Below, in pieces: positions 1-5,474 of a stretch of DNA of 5,475 nt. The stretch lies in assembly GCA_028717105.1 (NCBI GenBank), contig JAQUOM010000103.1, forward strand, positions 1 to 5,475, read 5' to 3'. The notes under the pieces were generated by a model that saw nothing but the letters and a program-made list of their open reading frames with translations, did no database searches and was not told the origin of the DNA. How positions within the stretch are numbered: position 1 is the stretch's first letter; each line of letters starts with the position of its first letter. The position numbers and the translations under genes were made by a program. Source of the stretch: Candidatus Omnitrophota bacterium (lineage in GTDB: Bacteria; Omnitrophota; Gorgyraeia; Velamenicoccales; Velamenicoccaceae).

Positions 1-8
1 CGTCGGGA

Positions 9-195
<187 letters not shown>

Positions 196-259
196 AGAAA
201 AACGATTACACAGATTAGATTTCGAATTTTCAGGGCCGCTTTTACCAGCAAGCAATCTT

Positions 260-592
260 TTAACAATGCCTGCGCGCGGCGAAAGTAAACGGCAAAAAAT
301 ATTTCCTCCATGAACTCTCGGAAGATTTAAATTCGTTGCTCCCGAAAAAATAATCGACCATGATCTCGCGCGTCCTGGCCAATTCCTTAAGTTTGGCGGG
401 GCCGGACGCATTGTCCAGCGTCAAATCCAGCAGTTCCAAAGCGCGTTCTGCCGCCTTTCGGCTATAGGCGGCGTCCTTCCTGGCCTGCCAGTTTAAAGCT
501 CGCTCTACTTCGCTTCCTATGTTGGCCATTTGCTCGAAAAAAGAAAGCTTGCTCCATCTTCCGGACGACAACTCCTTATGCTGAAAAGTCAT
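260..592 (-). CDS. Conserved hypothetical all-helical small protein
   Basis: The product is 110 aa, soluble and almost certainly all alpha-helical, with no signal peptide. Recognisable conserved-looking blocks are GRWSKLSFFEQMANIGSEVE (residues 11-30), AERALELLDLTL (48-59), LKELARTREIMVDYFFG (68-84) and WRKYFLPFTFAARR (95-108). I recognise this as a recurrent small hypothetical protein of environmental bacteria, but I know of no function. The helical-bundle look invites comparison with HEPN toxins, but the diagnostic RxxxxH motif is absent, so I do not make that call. The ATG at 592-590 overlaps the TGA of the DUF5674 gene in an ATGA arrangement. An AGAGGA ribosome-binding site (605-600) lies 7 nt upstream, inside the DUF5674 gene. 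The pair is therefore probably translationally coupled and co-functional (inference). TAA stop at 262-260. Confidence 0.85.
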   Translation of the reverse strand: MTFQHKELSSGRWSKLSFFEQMANIGSEVERALNWQARKDAAYSRKAAERALELLDLTLDNASGPAKLKELARTREIMVDYFFGSNEFKSSESSWRKYFLPFTFAARRHC

Positions 593-930
593 CGCATGAT
601 CCTCTTTGAAACGACGTCCATAATCTTTCGGCGCGTTTCCTGACTGTCGACGCCCCGGCTGAGATTGTTGCAGGAAGGCCGCACATTAATCATCGAATCA
701 AATTCTATAAAATCATCGCCCTGCTTATCCGGATAAAAATTTATTCCCCAAATATCTTCCTGTTTTGAGCCGTCCGCCAAAAGGCCCGCCTCCAAATCGG
801 AGTGAAGCTCGGCATCGACGGCGATAATGCCGCGCCGGACATCGACGACGGCTTTGACCAGGCTGATAAACATTCCTGCCGCCATCCGCTTGAGATCGTT
901 AACCGTCGTCGTTTGGGAGATGATTTCCAT
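589..930 (-). CDS. DUF5674 family protein
   Basis: The 113-aa product matches my recollection of the DUF5674 family along nearly its full length. The family's conserved stretches are present: VKAVVDVRRGIIAVDAELHS (residues 25-44), QEDIWGINFYP (57-67) and DFIEFDSMINVRPSCNN (73-89) followed by LSRGV (90-94). No enzymatic function is established that I know of. The many conserved acidic, Asn and Arg residues would suit a binding site or a small enzyme, but that is speculation. No signal peptide or membrane segment is visible. The ATG at 930-928 lies 6 nt after the tadA stop, in the same frame, and has no clear Shine-Dalgarno sequence, so coupling to tadA translation is plausible. Its TGA overlaps the start of the next gene by 4 bp. 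Family assignment is strong; the role is unknown. Confidence 0.88.
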   Translation of the reverse strand: MEIISQTTTVNDLKRMAAGMFISLVKAVVDVRRGIIAVDAELHSDLEAGLLADGSKQEDIWGINFYPDKQGDDFIEFDSMINVRPSCNNLSRGVDSQETRRKIMDVVSKRIMR

Positions 931-936
931 TTTGGC

Positions 937-1398
937 TCAATTATTTCTGGCCCTTTGTTTCCTGAAAAAATCCTGCAATAAGCTCGTACACTCCTGCTCG
1001 AGGATCCCGTGGCTGACCTTGATCCTGTGATTCAAGTGCTTGTGGTGAAGGATATTCAGCACAGACCCCCCTGCCCCGGCCTTGGGATCGTGGGCGCCGA
1101 AGATCACGCGGTCGATGCGGGACAAAACCAGGGCCCCTGCGCACATACTGCAAGGTTCTATCGTCACGTAAAGCGTACAATCCTTGAGCCACTTGGCGCC
1201 CAGGTGATTCGTCGCCTGCGTGATCGCAATCATCTCCGCGTGCGCCGTCGGATCTTTTAACATTTCAACCTGGTTGCATCCTCTGCCGATAATATGGTTC
1301 TTGCGGACAATGACCGCCCCTACCGGCACATCATCCGATAAGGCAGCCTTCCCCGCTTCTTTCAGGGCGCATTTCATGAAATATTCGTCGGAAAACAT
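937..1398 (-). CDS. tadA: tRNA-specific adenosine deaminase TadA
   Basis: TadA deaminates A34 of tRNA-Arg(ACG) to inosine so that one tRNA reads CGU, CGC and CGA. The 153-aa product has the usual bacterial TadA length and the zinc-dependent cytidine-deaminase fold signature: TAHAEMIAI with zinc ligand His53 and proton-shuttling Glu55, then PCSMCAG with ligands Cys83 and Cys86. The N-terminal YFMKCALKEA and the DDVPVGAVIV block (residues 22-31) are typical of TadA rather than of free-nucleoside or riboflavin deaminases. The ATG at 1398-1396 is the first start after an in-frame TAA at 1407-1405; no strong ribosome-binding site is visible. The stop is TGA at 939-937. The gene lies 35 bp downstream of tRNA-Arg(ACG) on the same strand, which is its own predicted substrate, and leads directly into the DUF5674 gene. 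Confidence 0.95.
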   Translation of the reverse strand: MFSDEYFMKCALKEAGKAALSDDVPVGAVIVRKNHIIGRGCNQVEMLKDPTAHAEMIAITQATNHLGAKWLKDCTLYVTIEPCSMCAGALVLSRIDRVIFGAHDPKAGAGGSVLNILHHKHLNHRIKVSHGILEQECTSLLQDFFRKQRARNN

Positions 1399-1433
1399 AG
1401 GACGTTAAACAGGATCCAGGCCGGATAAAAAAA

Positions 1434-1507
1434 TGCGCCCAAGTGGGCTCGAACCACTAACCCTCAGTTCCGTAGACTGATGCTCTATCCAATTGAGCTA
1501 TGGGCGC
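1434..1507 (-). tRNA. tRNA-Arg (anticodon ACG)
   Basis: The acceptor stem pairs GCGCCCA (1507-1501) with TGGGCGC, discriminator A at 1434. The D-arm has GCTC/GAGC. The anticodon stem TCAGT/ACTGA encloses the loop CTACGGA, giving anticodon ACG with A34 at position 1473. The T-arm contains GGTTCGAGCC. CCA is not encoded: the next bases on the minus strand are seven Ts (1433-1427). So this tRNA needs CCA-adding enzyme, unlike the tRNA-Ser in the same window. The T tract could trim or partly terminate the transcript before tadA. This is the tRNA that TadA, encoded just downstream, would modify. Partial copies of its 5' end lie upstream. Confidence 0.97.
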
Positions 1508-1534
1508 AATATCTTTTCATGTCAATCCCATAGC
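1492..1534. repeat. Direct repeat copy A: tRNA-Arg 5' end plus leader
   Basis: This 43-bp segment is identical to 1609-1651 (offset 117 bp). It covers the first 16 nt of the tRNA-Arg gene and 27 bp upstream of it. Similarity resumes after a 6-bp insertion unique to this copy (ACCTTAGAA at 1541-1549 against ACCTTAAAA at 1652-1660). Within it lies a perfect 12-bp inverted repeat: TTGAGCTATGGG at 1493-1504 and CCCATAGCTCAA at 1527-1538. In the precursor RNA the leader could therefore pair with tRNA nucleotides 4-15. Confidence 0.93.
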
Positions 1535-1559
1535 TCAACTACCTTAGAACCAACGACGA

Positions 1560-1580
1560 GGGAAGCATCTGTTGCTTCCC
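1560..1580. repeat. Hairpin between tRNA-Arg repeat copies
   Basis: GGGAAGCA (1560-1567) and TGCTTCCC (1573-1580) form a perfect 8-bp stem around a 5-nt loop, followed by the TCCCGAG direct repeats. There is no T tract on either side, so it does not look like an ordinary intrinsic terminator. Confidence 0.75.
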
Positions 1581-1608
1581 GAGAAGTCCCGAGGGCAGGT
1601 CCCGAGGG

Positions 1609-1651
1609 ATTGAGCTATGGGCGCAATATCTTTTCATGTCAATCCCATAGC
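1609..1651. repeat. Direct repeat copy B: detached tRNA-Arg 5' fragment
   Basis: Exact 43-bp copy of 1492-1534. It contains the leader and the first 16 nt of tRNA-Arg on the minus strand (GCGCCCATAGCTCAAT, 1624-1609). It then switches to unrelated GC-rich sequence, so no tRNA can be formed from it. Its own inverted repeat is only 7 bp (CTATGGG at 1615-1621 with CCCATAG at 1644-1650). Confidence 0.93.
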
Positions 1652-1683
1652 ACCTTAAAAATTGCCGACTGTGCAGCAGCCGG

Positions 1684-1705
1684 TCCGCCGGAGTTCTGCG
1701 GCGGA
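1684..1705. repeat. GC-rich hairpin repeat
   Basis: TCCGCCG (1684-1690) and CGGCGGA (1699-1705) form a 7-bp perfect stem around an 8-nt loop. Its CCGCC/GGCGG arms echo the hairpins at the two window ends. It sits directly next to the third tRNA-Arg 5' remnant. Confidence 0.65.
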
Positions 1706-1707
1706 AA

Positions 1708-1719
1708 CTATGGGCGCAA
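1708..1719. repeat. Third, shortest tRNA-Arg 5' remnant
   Basis: CTATGGGCGCAA matches 1498-1509 and 1615-1626 exactly. On the minus strand it gives the first 10 nt of tRNA-Arg (GCGCCCATAG) and two leader bases. Flanks on both sides differ from the other copies, so this is an older or shorter remnant. Confidence 0.7.
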
Positions 1720-1798
1720 ATTTTAAAATCTACCGCCCTGCGTGGTGCATCTGTCAAACCACGGGGCAGGGTTATCATTGTAATATTTGCCAACTGTT

Positions 1799-1827
1799 CT
1801 GACAAGCGTAATTTAACGAATTATAAT
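1799..1827 (+). promoter_or_regulatory. Sigma70-type promoter for the serine hydrolase gene
   Basis: CTGACA at 1799-1804 matches the -35 consensus at 5 of 6 positions. TATAAT at 1822-1827 is a perfect -10. The spacer is exactly 17 nt. Transcription would start near 1834, giving a leader of about 33 nt before the ATG at 1867. Confidence 0.75.
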
Positions 1828-1866
1828 TCTTGCATTTGAGAGGGAAATAAGGTAAATTCCCTATAT

Positions 1867-2877
1867 ATGGCGCAACAGCTACGAGACCCCAACTCCGGAA
1901 GAAGACGCAGATATTTCACCCTGGCCCTTGCTTTCGCGCTGGGGGTTTTTTTTGGAATATCGGGCCATATCTTCATTTCCCGCCTGATCAAAAAAAGAAC
2001 GCCCGCCTACCTGGAGATCCGCAAGGGCGGATACGCCTTCATCAATCCCCTGATCGAATGTGAAAGCCAGGAGGTCATTCCGGAACTCATCAATTTCAAA
2101 AATAAAATCGCCGAGTTCGTACGCGCTGCGCTTCAAAACAAGGAAGCGCTCGAGATCAGCGTCTATTTCCGCGACCTGAATAACGGCCCGTCATTCTCCG
2201 TCAATGAAAACAAAAAATTCCTCCCTGCCAGTCTATTGAAGGTCCCCATCATGATGGCGTATTTTAAGCAGGCGGAAACCGACCCTTCTGCCCTGAAAAA
2301 AACGCTGACCTATCCCGGCGGCCCCCCGCCGGATTATATCCAATACTTTCAGGCCGGCGAAAGATTGCAACCGGGGCAGTCCTATACGATCGAAGAACTG
2401 ATCCGAAGGATGATCGTCTTTTCGGACAACGAGGCATCGGCCCTTCTCGTCGCAAACGACACGTCGACGTTCAACTCCGTCCAGAAAGACCTCGGCATCG
2501 AATACTGGGAATACGATCAGATGCAAGGGGCCATGTCGGACAAATCATACGCTTCGTTTTTCCGGGTCCTTTTTAACGCCTCTTATCTCAATTCTGAGAT
2601 GTCGGAAAAGGCCCTGGCGCTCTTAAACGAGAGCCAATTTCCGTTCGGTTTGGCCGCCGGGGTCCCGGCGGGAATAAAGATCTCCCACAAGTTCGGCGAG
2701 CGCCACGAAAAACTGGTGATGCAACTGCACGACTGCGGCATCATCTACCATCCCCGCCGCCCCTACCTCCTCTGCATCATGACAAAAGGAGGCGATATGG
2801 AGACCTTGAGCCGAATCATCCAGAGGATCTCCCGCCTTGTCTATGAGGCAGTAGAAAAACACACGCCGTCCCTCTAA
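1867..2877 (+). CDS. Membrane-anchored class A beta-lactamase-fold serine hydrolase
   Basis: The 336-aa product has an Arg-rich N-terminus (residues 12-15) and one hydrophobic segment (about 17-38). This suggests an uncleaved anchor that exports the rest across the inner membrane. The catalytic domain (about 78-330) carries the three hallmarks of class A beta-lactamase/penicillin-interacting serine hydrolases: SLLK at 122-125 (nucleophile Ser122, base Lys125), SDN at 186-188, and HKFG at 274-277 in place of the KTG box. The ExxLN deacylation motif of true class A beta-lactamases is not apparent, so I favour a cell-wall peptidase/esterase-like role over antibiotic resistance (inference). The ATG at 1867 is the first usable start after an in-frame TGA at 1837. 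The nearest Shine-Dalgarno, AAGG at 1849-1852, is far away at 14 nt. The gene is monocistronic behind its own promoter; TAA stop. Confidence 0.88.
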   Translation: MAQQLRDPNSGRRRRYFTLALAFALGVFFGISGHIFISRLIKKRTPAYLEIRKGGYAFINPLIECESQEVIPELINFKNKIAEFVRAALQNKEALEISVYFRDLNNGPSFSVNENKKFLPASLLKVPIMMAYFKQAETDPSALKKTLTYPGGPPPDYIQYFQAGERLQPGQSYTIEELIRRMIVFSDNEASALLVANDTSTFNSVQKDLGIEYWEYDQMQGAMSDKSYASFFRVLFNASYLNSEMSEKALALLNESQFPFGLAAGVPAGIKISHKFGERHEKLVMQLHDCGIIYHPRRPYLLCIMTKGGDMETLSRIIQRISRLVYEAVEKHTPSL

Positions 2878-3002
2878 CCCTTCTCTTTTCTGCCGCTAAA
2901 AAAGCTTCCTGTTACCGCATTTTTTTAAAAAAAAGAAAGGCTGCGTCTGGTGCCATGCCGTCTCTTATCTCGATATTATGCCCGAGGGCCTCTTGGGGGG
3001 GG

Positions 3003-3800
3003 TTAGCGGCGGGACTTCTCGTACAAAAGCTCTACGGGAGAAAAATCATCCGTCAAAAGATCGGCGCGCTCCATCTCTTCTGCCGCAACATCGCGGCAAA
3101 ACCGCGCGGCCTCTTCCAGTTGAGGGACCTTGACAAAGCCTGAATGCGTCTGGGCGGCGATAAGGTCATATAATTCCTGCGGGCTGCGCCTTTCTCTTTC
3201 TTTCACGGCCACCATGATGATATTCATGGGCTTCGTCCTGTCCTGCCAGGGGTCGGATAACACAACGGGAAAAACATAGACCTGAGGAAAAACAGAGGAC
3301 AACGTCTTATAGACAGCCCGATACAATGCCCCTCCCTCTCCTTCCATGGGGCTGATGAGATTCAAGGCCACAACGCCGTTCCCGCTCATCTTCTCGTATA
3401 GCTCCCCAAAAAACTCCCTTGTCAGGAGGTGAAAAGGGATGTGCCCGGCCGAATTGAAAACATCGATCACGACGACATCATAGGCCTTGTCCGACCGCTG
3501 GATGAACCGCCGGCCGTCATCGATGTGGACGTGGATACGGGGCGCAGGAAAAAAGAAAAAATAATCCCGGCTCACCCTGACAACCAGGGGATCGATTTCA
3601 ACGACGTCGATCTCGATCCCCGGATAATCACAAAAATAATTCCGGGGGACGATCCCGCCGCCGCACCCCAAAAAGAGGACATTTTTCATCTGTGGAAAGA
3701 AGGCCACGGGAAGATGCAGAAAACTTGTCGTATCGTGGATGGAGCCGTAATTACCGGACAACTCGATCCCTGTCTGTTCGATCGCCCTGTCGAAACGCAA
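3003..3800 (-). CDS. Spermidine synthase-like domain (C-terminal part of split fusion)
   Basis: The 265-aa frame is a Rossmann-fold aminopropyltransferase-type domain (PF01564-like). Motif I is LFLGCGGG (residues 42-49). VVEIDP (66-71) supplies the acidic residue that binds the ribose, and DDGRRF (94-99) and YDVVVID (107-113) match the nucleoside and catalytic acidic positions. IPFHLLTREFF (121-131) is typical of membrane-fused synthase homologues. Annotated from a TTG at 3800-3798, it lacks the family's first beta strands, which are encoded just upstream in the same frame before TAG at 3809-3807. A weak GGGG (3814-3811) lies 10 nt before the TTG. It may be made by reinitiation, by TAG readthrough as one chain of about 518 residues, or be a broken gene. 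Polyamine substrate is unproven for such fusions. TAA stop followed by a run of eight G on the plus strand. Confidence 0.8.
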   Translation of the reverse strand: MRFDRAIEQTGIELSGNYGSIHDTTSFLHLPVAFFPQMKNVLFLGCGGGIVPRNYFCDYPGIEIDVVEIDPLVVRVSRDYFFFFPAPRIHVHIDDGRRFIQRSDKAYDVVVIDVFNSAGHIPFHLLTREFFGELYEKMSGNGVVALNLISPMEGEGGALYRAVYKTLSSVFPQVYVFPVVLSDPWQDRTKPMNIIMVAVKERERRSPQELYDLIAAQTHSGFVKVPQLEEAARFCRDVAAEEMERADLLTDDFSPVELLYEKSRR

Positions 3801-3806
3801 TTTGCG

Positions 3807-4559
3807 CTAACCCCAGACAGGGTCTTCTGGGAAAACGAGATGGTTATAAAAAGAATCTTTTTGGAAAACGATCAACTCGGCCGACGATGTCTCGACAAGC
3901 GGCGGCAAGGGCAGGAAAAACAACGATGCAGCGGCGATAAAGATCAAAAAGGATGCCAGGGACCCCGGCGGCTTCTGTGTCAAAAGAAAAACGAGGCCGG
4001 AAACGGCCAAAAGGACGCAGCCCAAAACGACAAAGATCGTAAACACCCCCATGCGGCTGATCAGGAAAAAAGCGGTAAACAGGGTCCCCAGGACATTACC
4101 CAGGGCCGACCACGCGTAAAGCTCCCCTGTCACGTTGCCGACGCGCGAGATATGCTTGACGCTGAATTTAACGGCAAAAGGAGACACGATCCCTAAGGCC
4201 AGGCTCGGCAGGAAAAAAATCAAAGCCGAGGCCGCCAGGACTCCCGCCCGGTCGCCGACACCGAGACGAAACAACAACATCCTGTTGACAGGGCCGGCGA
4301 TAAAAGGAACGGCGGCCGTCGCTAATCCTGCGGCGCATAACAAAACGGCCCATAAACGGAAGGAAGGCTTCCGGTCCGCCAGGCGGCCACCGGCATAATA
4401 ACCCCCCGCAAGCGCCATCAACAAAACACTGATCAGGCTGGACCAGACAAAAATCGTATTTCCGAAATAAGGGGCCAATATCCTGCTACCGGCGATCTCC
4501 AGGCTCATCAGGACGCATCCGGAGATGAAAACGACCGCTTTGATGAGGACAAGCGTCAT
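3807..4559 (-). CDS. Membrane domain of spermidine-synthase fusion (N-terminal part)
   Basis: The 250-aa product is highly hydrophobic, with about seven membrane segments (roughly 5-27, 36-58, 68-90, 105-130, 147-167, 170-193 and 201-218). The signatures LEIAGSRILAPYFG (20-33) and GGYYAGGRLADRKP (52-65) are characteristic of the integral-membrane half of fused MFS/spermidine-synthase proteins. After the last helix the chain already enters the synthase domain: SSAELIVFQKDSFYNH (225-240), where DSFYNH corresponds to the conserved D-S-x-Y region. It then stops at TAG (3809-3807) in the middle of the N-terminal beta-hairpin. Downstream codons stay in frame (Arg-Lys-Leu-Arg-Phe-Asp). The ATG at 4559-4557 follows an in-frame TAA and has no clear Shine-Dalgarno. 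It lies 32 bp downstream of the small membrane-protein gene and is probably cotranscribed with it. Confidence 0.82.
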   Translation of the reverse strand: MTLVLIKAVVFISGCVLMSLEIAGSRILAPYFGNTIFVWSSLISVLLMALAGGYYAGGRLADRKPSFRLWAVLLCAAGLATAAVPFIAGPVNRMLLFRLGVGDRAGVLAASALIFFLPSLALGIVSPFAVKFSVKHISRVGNVTGELYAWSALGNVLGTLFTAFFLISRMGVFTIFVVLGCVLLAVSGLVFLLTQKPPGSLASFLIFIAAASLFFLPLPPLVETSSAELIVFQKDSFYNHLVFPEDPVWG

Positions 4560-4591
4560 ATTATCGAGGCGTTGACGGGTTTAAGGATGCC

Positions 4592-4855
4592 TTAGAAGAA
4601 AAAGGCGTTCCTGGTATTCAGGGCTGCCAAAACCGCAAACAAGGGGCCAAAAATAACACGGTTCCGGCTGATCCAGTCGTTCACGAAATTGATTTTGCCT
4701 TCCAGGAGAGTGATGTAAGTCCCCGAGCCGAATTCTAACCCCAAGAACTCTTCGATCGCTGAAAAGAGTTTTGGCGAAAGCATAAAGATCAGGCTCAAGA
4801 CCGTCGCAGCGGAAGAAAAAACGATCAATAAGGTTTTAAGAATCATATAAGCCAT
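4592..4855 (-). CDS. Small two-helix membrane protein, function unknown
   Basis: The 87-aa product has a hydrophobic N-terminal helix (about residues 5-26), an amphipathic middle with an acidic patch (34-53) and a second short hydrophobic segment (about 67-81), ending NTRNAFFF. I do not recognise the family. It is first in a probable minus-strand operon with the split membrane/spermidine-synthase genes, 32 bp upstream of them, and may be an accessory subunit (inference). The start is ambiguous. The ATG at 4855-4853 has AAAGG almost touching it, whereas the internal ATG at residue 4 (4846-4844) would place that site at a more usual distance and give 84 aa. No promoter was located with confidence. 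Confidence 0.7.
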   Translation of the reverse strand: MAYMILKTLLIVFSSAATVLSLIFMLSPKLFSAIEEFLGLEFGSGTYITLLEGKINFVNDWISRNRVIFGPLFAVLAALNTRNAFFF

Positions 4856-5135
4856 GCCTTTGACGTGTTGTGGTAGGTTTTAGAGTTCAGAATTCCCCTT
4901 TTGGCGGCAGACGCCGATTGATTGCCCTGTCGTTTTACACTAAGGCGGCGGTGCCGCACGTTCCCTGTTCGGCTCATCGCCCCAGACAAACCCGACTTCA
5001 CCAAACCTGTTAAAACCCAAAAACCGTCCAACTCAAAACCGCATGAGGACTGCGTTGTTTCGCACCAATTCCCAAATGCTTTATTCCCTTCGCTTCAACA
5101 CAGCCGACCAAACACCGGAGGGTTCGCGTCCACAA
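4856..5135. other. Intergenic stretch with no recognisable gene
   Basis: No frame on either strand gives a convincing protein, and I see no tRNA. Short hairpins occur at 4945-4957 (GCGGC, loop GGT, GCCGC), and a GGCGGCAGACGCCG block at about 4909-4917 and its flanks resembles a decayed hairpin repeat. The promoter for the minus-strand operon starting at 4855 should be here, but I could not identify it. Confidence 0.5.
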
Positions 5136-5391
5136 TTACGCTATTTGTGTACTAGAAAACATTTCTTTAATTCTTCTACGGCCTGTCGTTGATTTGTAAA
5201 ACTTTTCTTTTTTGCCTAGCTTCTTTAAGTATTTCAAATGCTTCTGTATGAATTATATTATACGGCTTATATGGCCGTGATGCTTTGACCCTGCCTGCAT
5301 TATGCAACGCCAGACGTTTATTGACATCGCCGGCAACGCCTGTATAGGTTCATGTTTTTGCCTCATTGATCAAAACATAGACGTGATGCAT
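5136..5391 (-). pseudogene. GIY-YIG nuclease domain pseudogene
   Basis: Reading the minus strand from ATG at 5391-5389 gives MHHVYVLINEAKT, an in-frame TGA (5352-5350), then TYTGVAGDVNKRLALHNAGR. It continues through PYKPYNIIHTEAFEILKEARQ. This is a small single-domain GIY-YIG endonuclease: YVL and YTG form the signature, followed by the conserved Arg and HN. The TGA sits where relatives often have Trp before the YTG, so TGG to TGA is the likely change. Further on, a run of six A (5213-5208) shifts the frame. Removing one A restores KEKFYKSTTGRRRIKEMF, including the expected catalytic Glu, and runs to TAA at 5138-5136. An intact gene would encode about 84 residues, normal for this group. Two independent lesions mark it as a pseudogene. 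GGA just upstream of the ATG could be its old ribosome-binding site. Confidence 0.85.
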
Positions 5392-5418
5392 ATTTATTTC
5401 CACATGGCTGAACCGCCT

Positions 5419-5435
5419 CGCCAGCTTCGCTGGCG
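5419..5435. repeat. GC hairpin repeat
   Basis: CGCCAGC (5419-5425) and GCTGGCG (5429-5435) form a 7-bp stem around TTC. Flanking CTCGCC and GGCGAG (5417-5422, 5436-5441) offer an alternative pairing. Confidence 0.75.
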
Positions 5436-5445
5436 GGCGAGATCT

Positions 5446-5474
5446 CGCCATTTTTCGCAAAGCGAAAAATGGCG
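5446..5474. repeat. Long perfect hairpin at window end
   Basis: CGCCATTTTTCGC (5446-5458) and GCGAAAAATGGCG (5462-5474) form a 13-bp perfect stem around AAA. The layout (CGCC, T-run, GC core, loop, A-run, TGGCGG) parallels the hairpin at 80-113, and both end in AAAATGGCGG. The element may continue past the window. Confidence 0.85.

Larger units (their letters stand above)
1508..1798. other. Repeat-rich intergenic region, no gene seen
   Basis: This stretch lies between the divergent tRNA-Arg and serine-hydrolase transcription units. It holds partial copies of the tRNA-Arg 5' end and two GC hairpins, but no believable gene. A short plus-strand reading frame across it is made only of repeat sequence. 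Three TCCCGAG words occur at 1577-1583, 1587-1593 and 1600-1606, and GTCCCGAGGG is repeated at 1586-1595 and 1599-1608. The tRNA-Arg promoter should lie here on the minus strand, but I cannot place it with confidence. Confidence 0.7.

Noticed and set aside
260..592. HEPN ribonuclease toxin
   Set aside because: The protein is helical and paired, but the RxxxxH active-site motif is not present.
1520..1525. TTGACA on the minus strand as the tRNA-Arg -35 box
   Set aside because: A 17-nt spacer would put the -10 inside the tRNA itself, so it cannot drive this tRNA in the usual way.
1493..1726. Plus-strand reading frame across the repeat region
   Set aside because: It begins inside the antisense of tRNA-Arg and repeats its own peptide only because the DNA repeats; no coding evidence.
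2878..3002. Intrinsic terminators between the convergent genes
   Set aside because: There are T and A tracts (2920-2934) and a small GCCC/GGGC pairing, but no stable stem directly before a T tract on either strand.
3429..4196. Long plus-strand reading frame of 255 codons
   Set aside because: It runs antisense to the membrane/synthase genes, is rich in Asp, Lys, Arg and Gln without any family signature, and is explained as a shadow of the minus-strand coding sequence.
4922..5155. Plus-strand reading frame downstream of the small membrane protein
   Set aside because: Low-complexity Pro/Lys/Thr-rich translation, no ribosome-binding site, and it overlaps the end of the GIY-YIG remnant antisense.
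5350..5352. TGA read as Trp (altered genetic code)
   Set aside because: tadA and the DUF5674 gene end in TGA at plausible C-termini, and the GIY-YIG gene also has a frameshift, so pseudogene decay explains it better.
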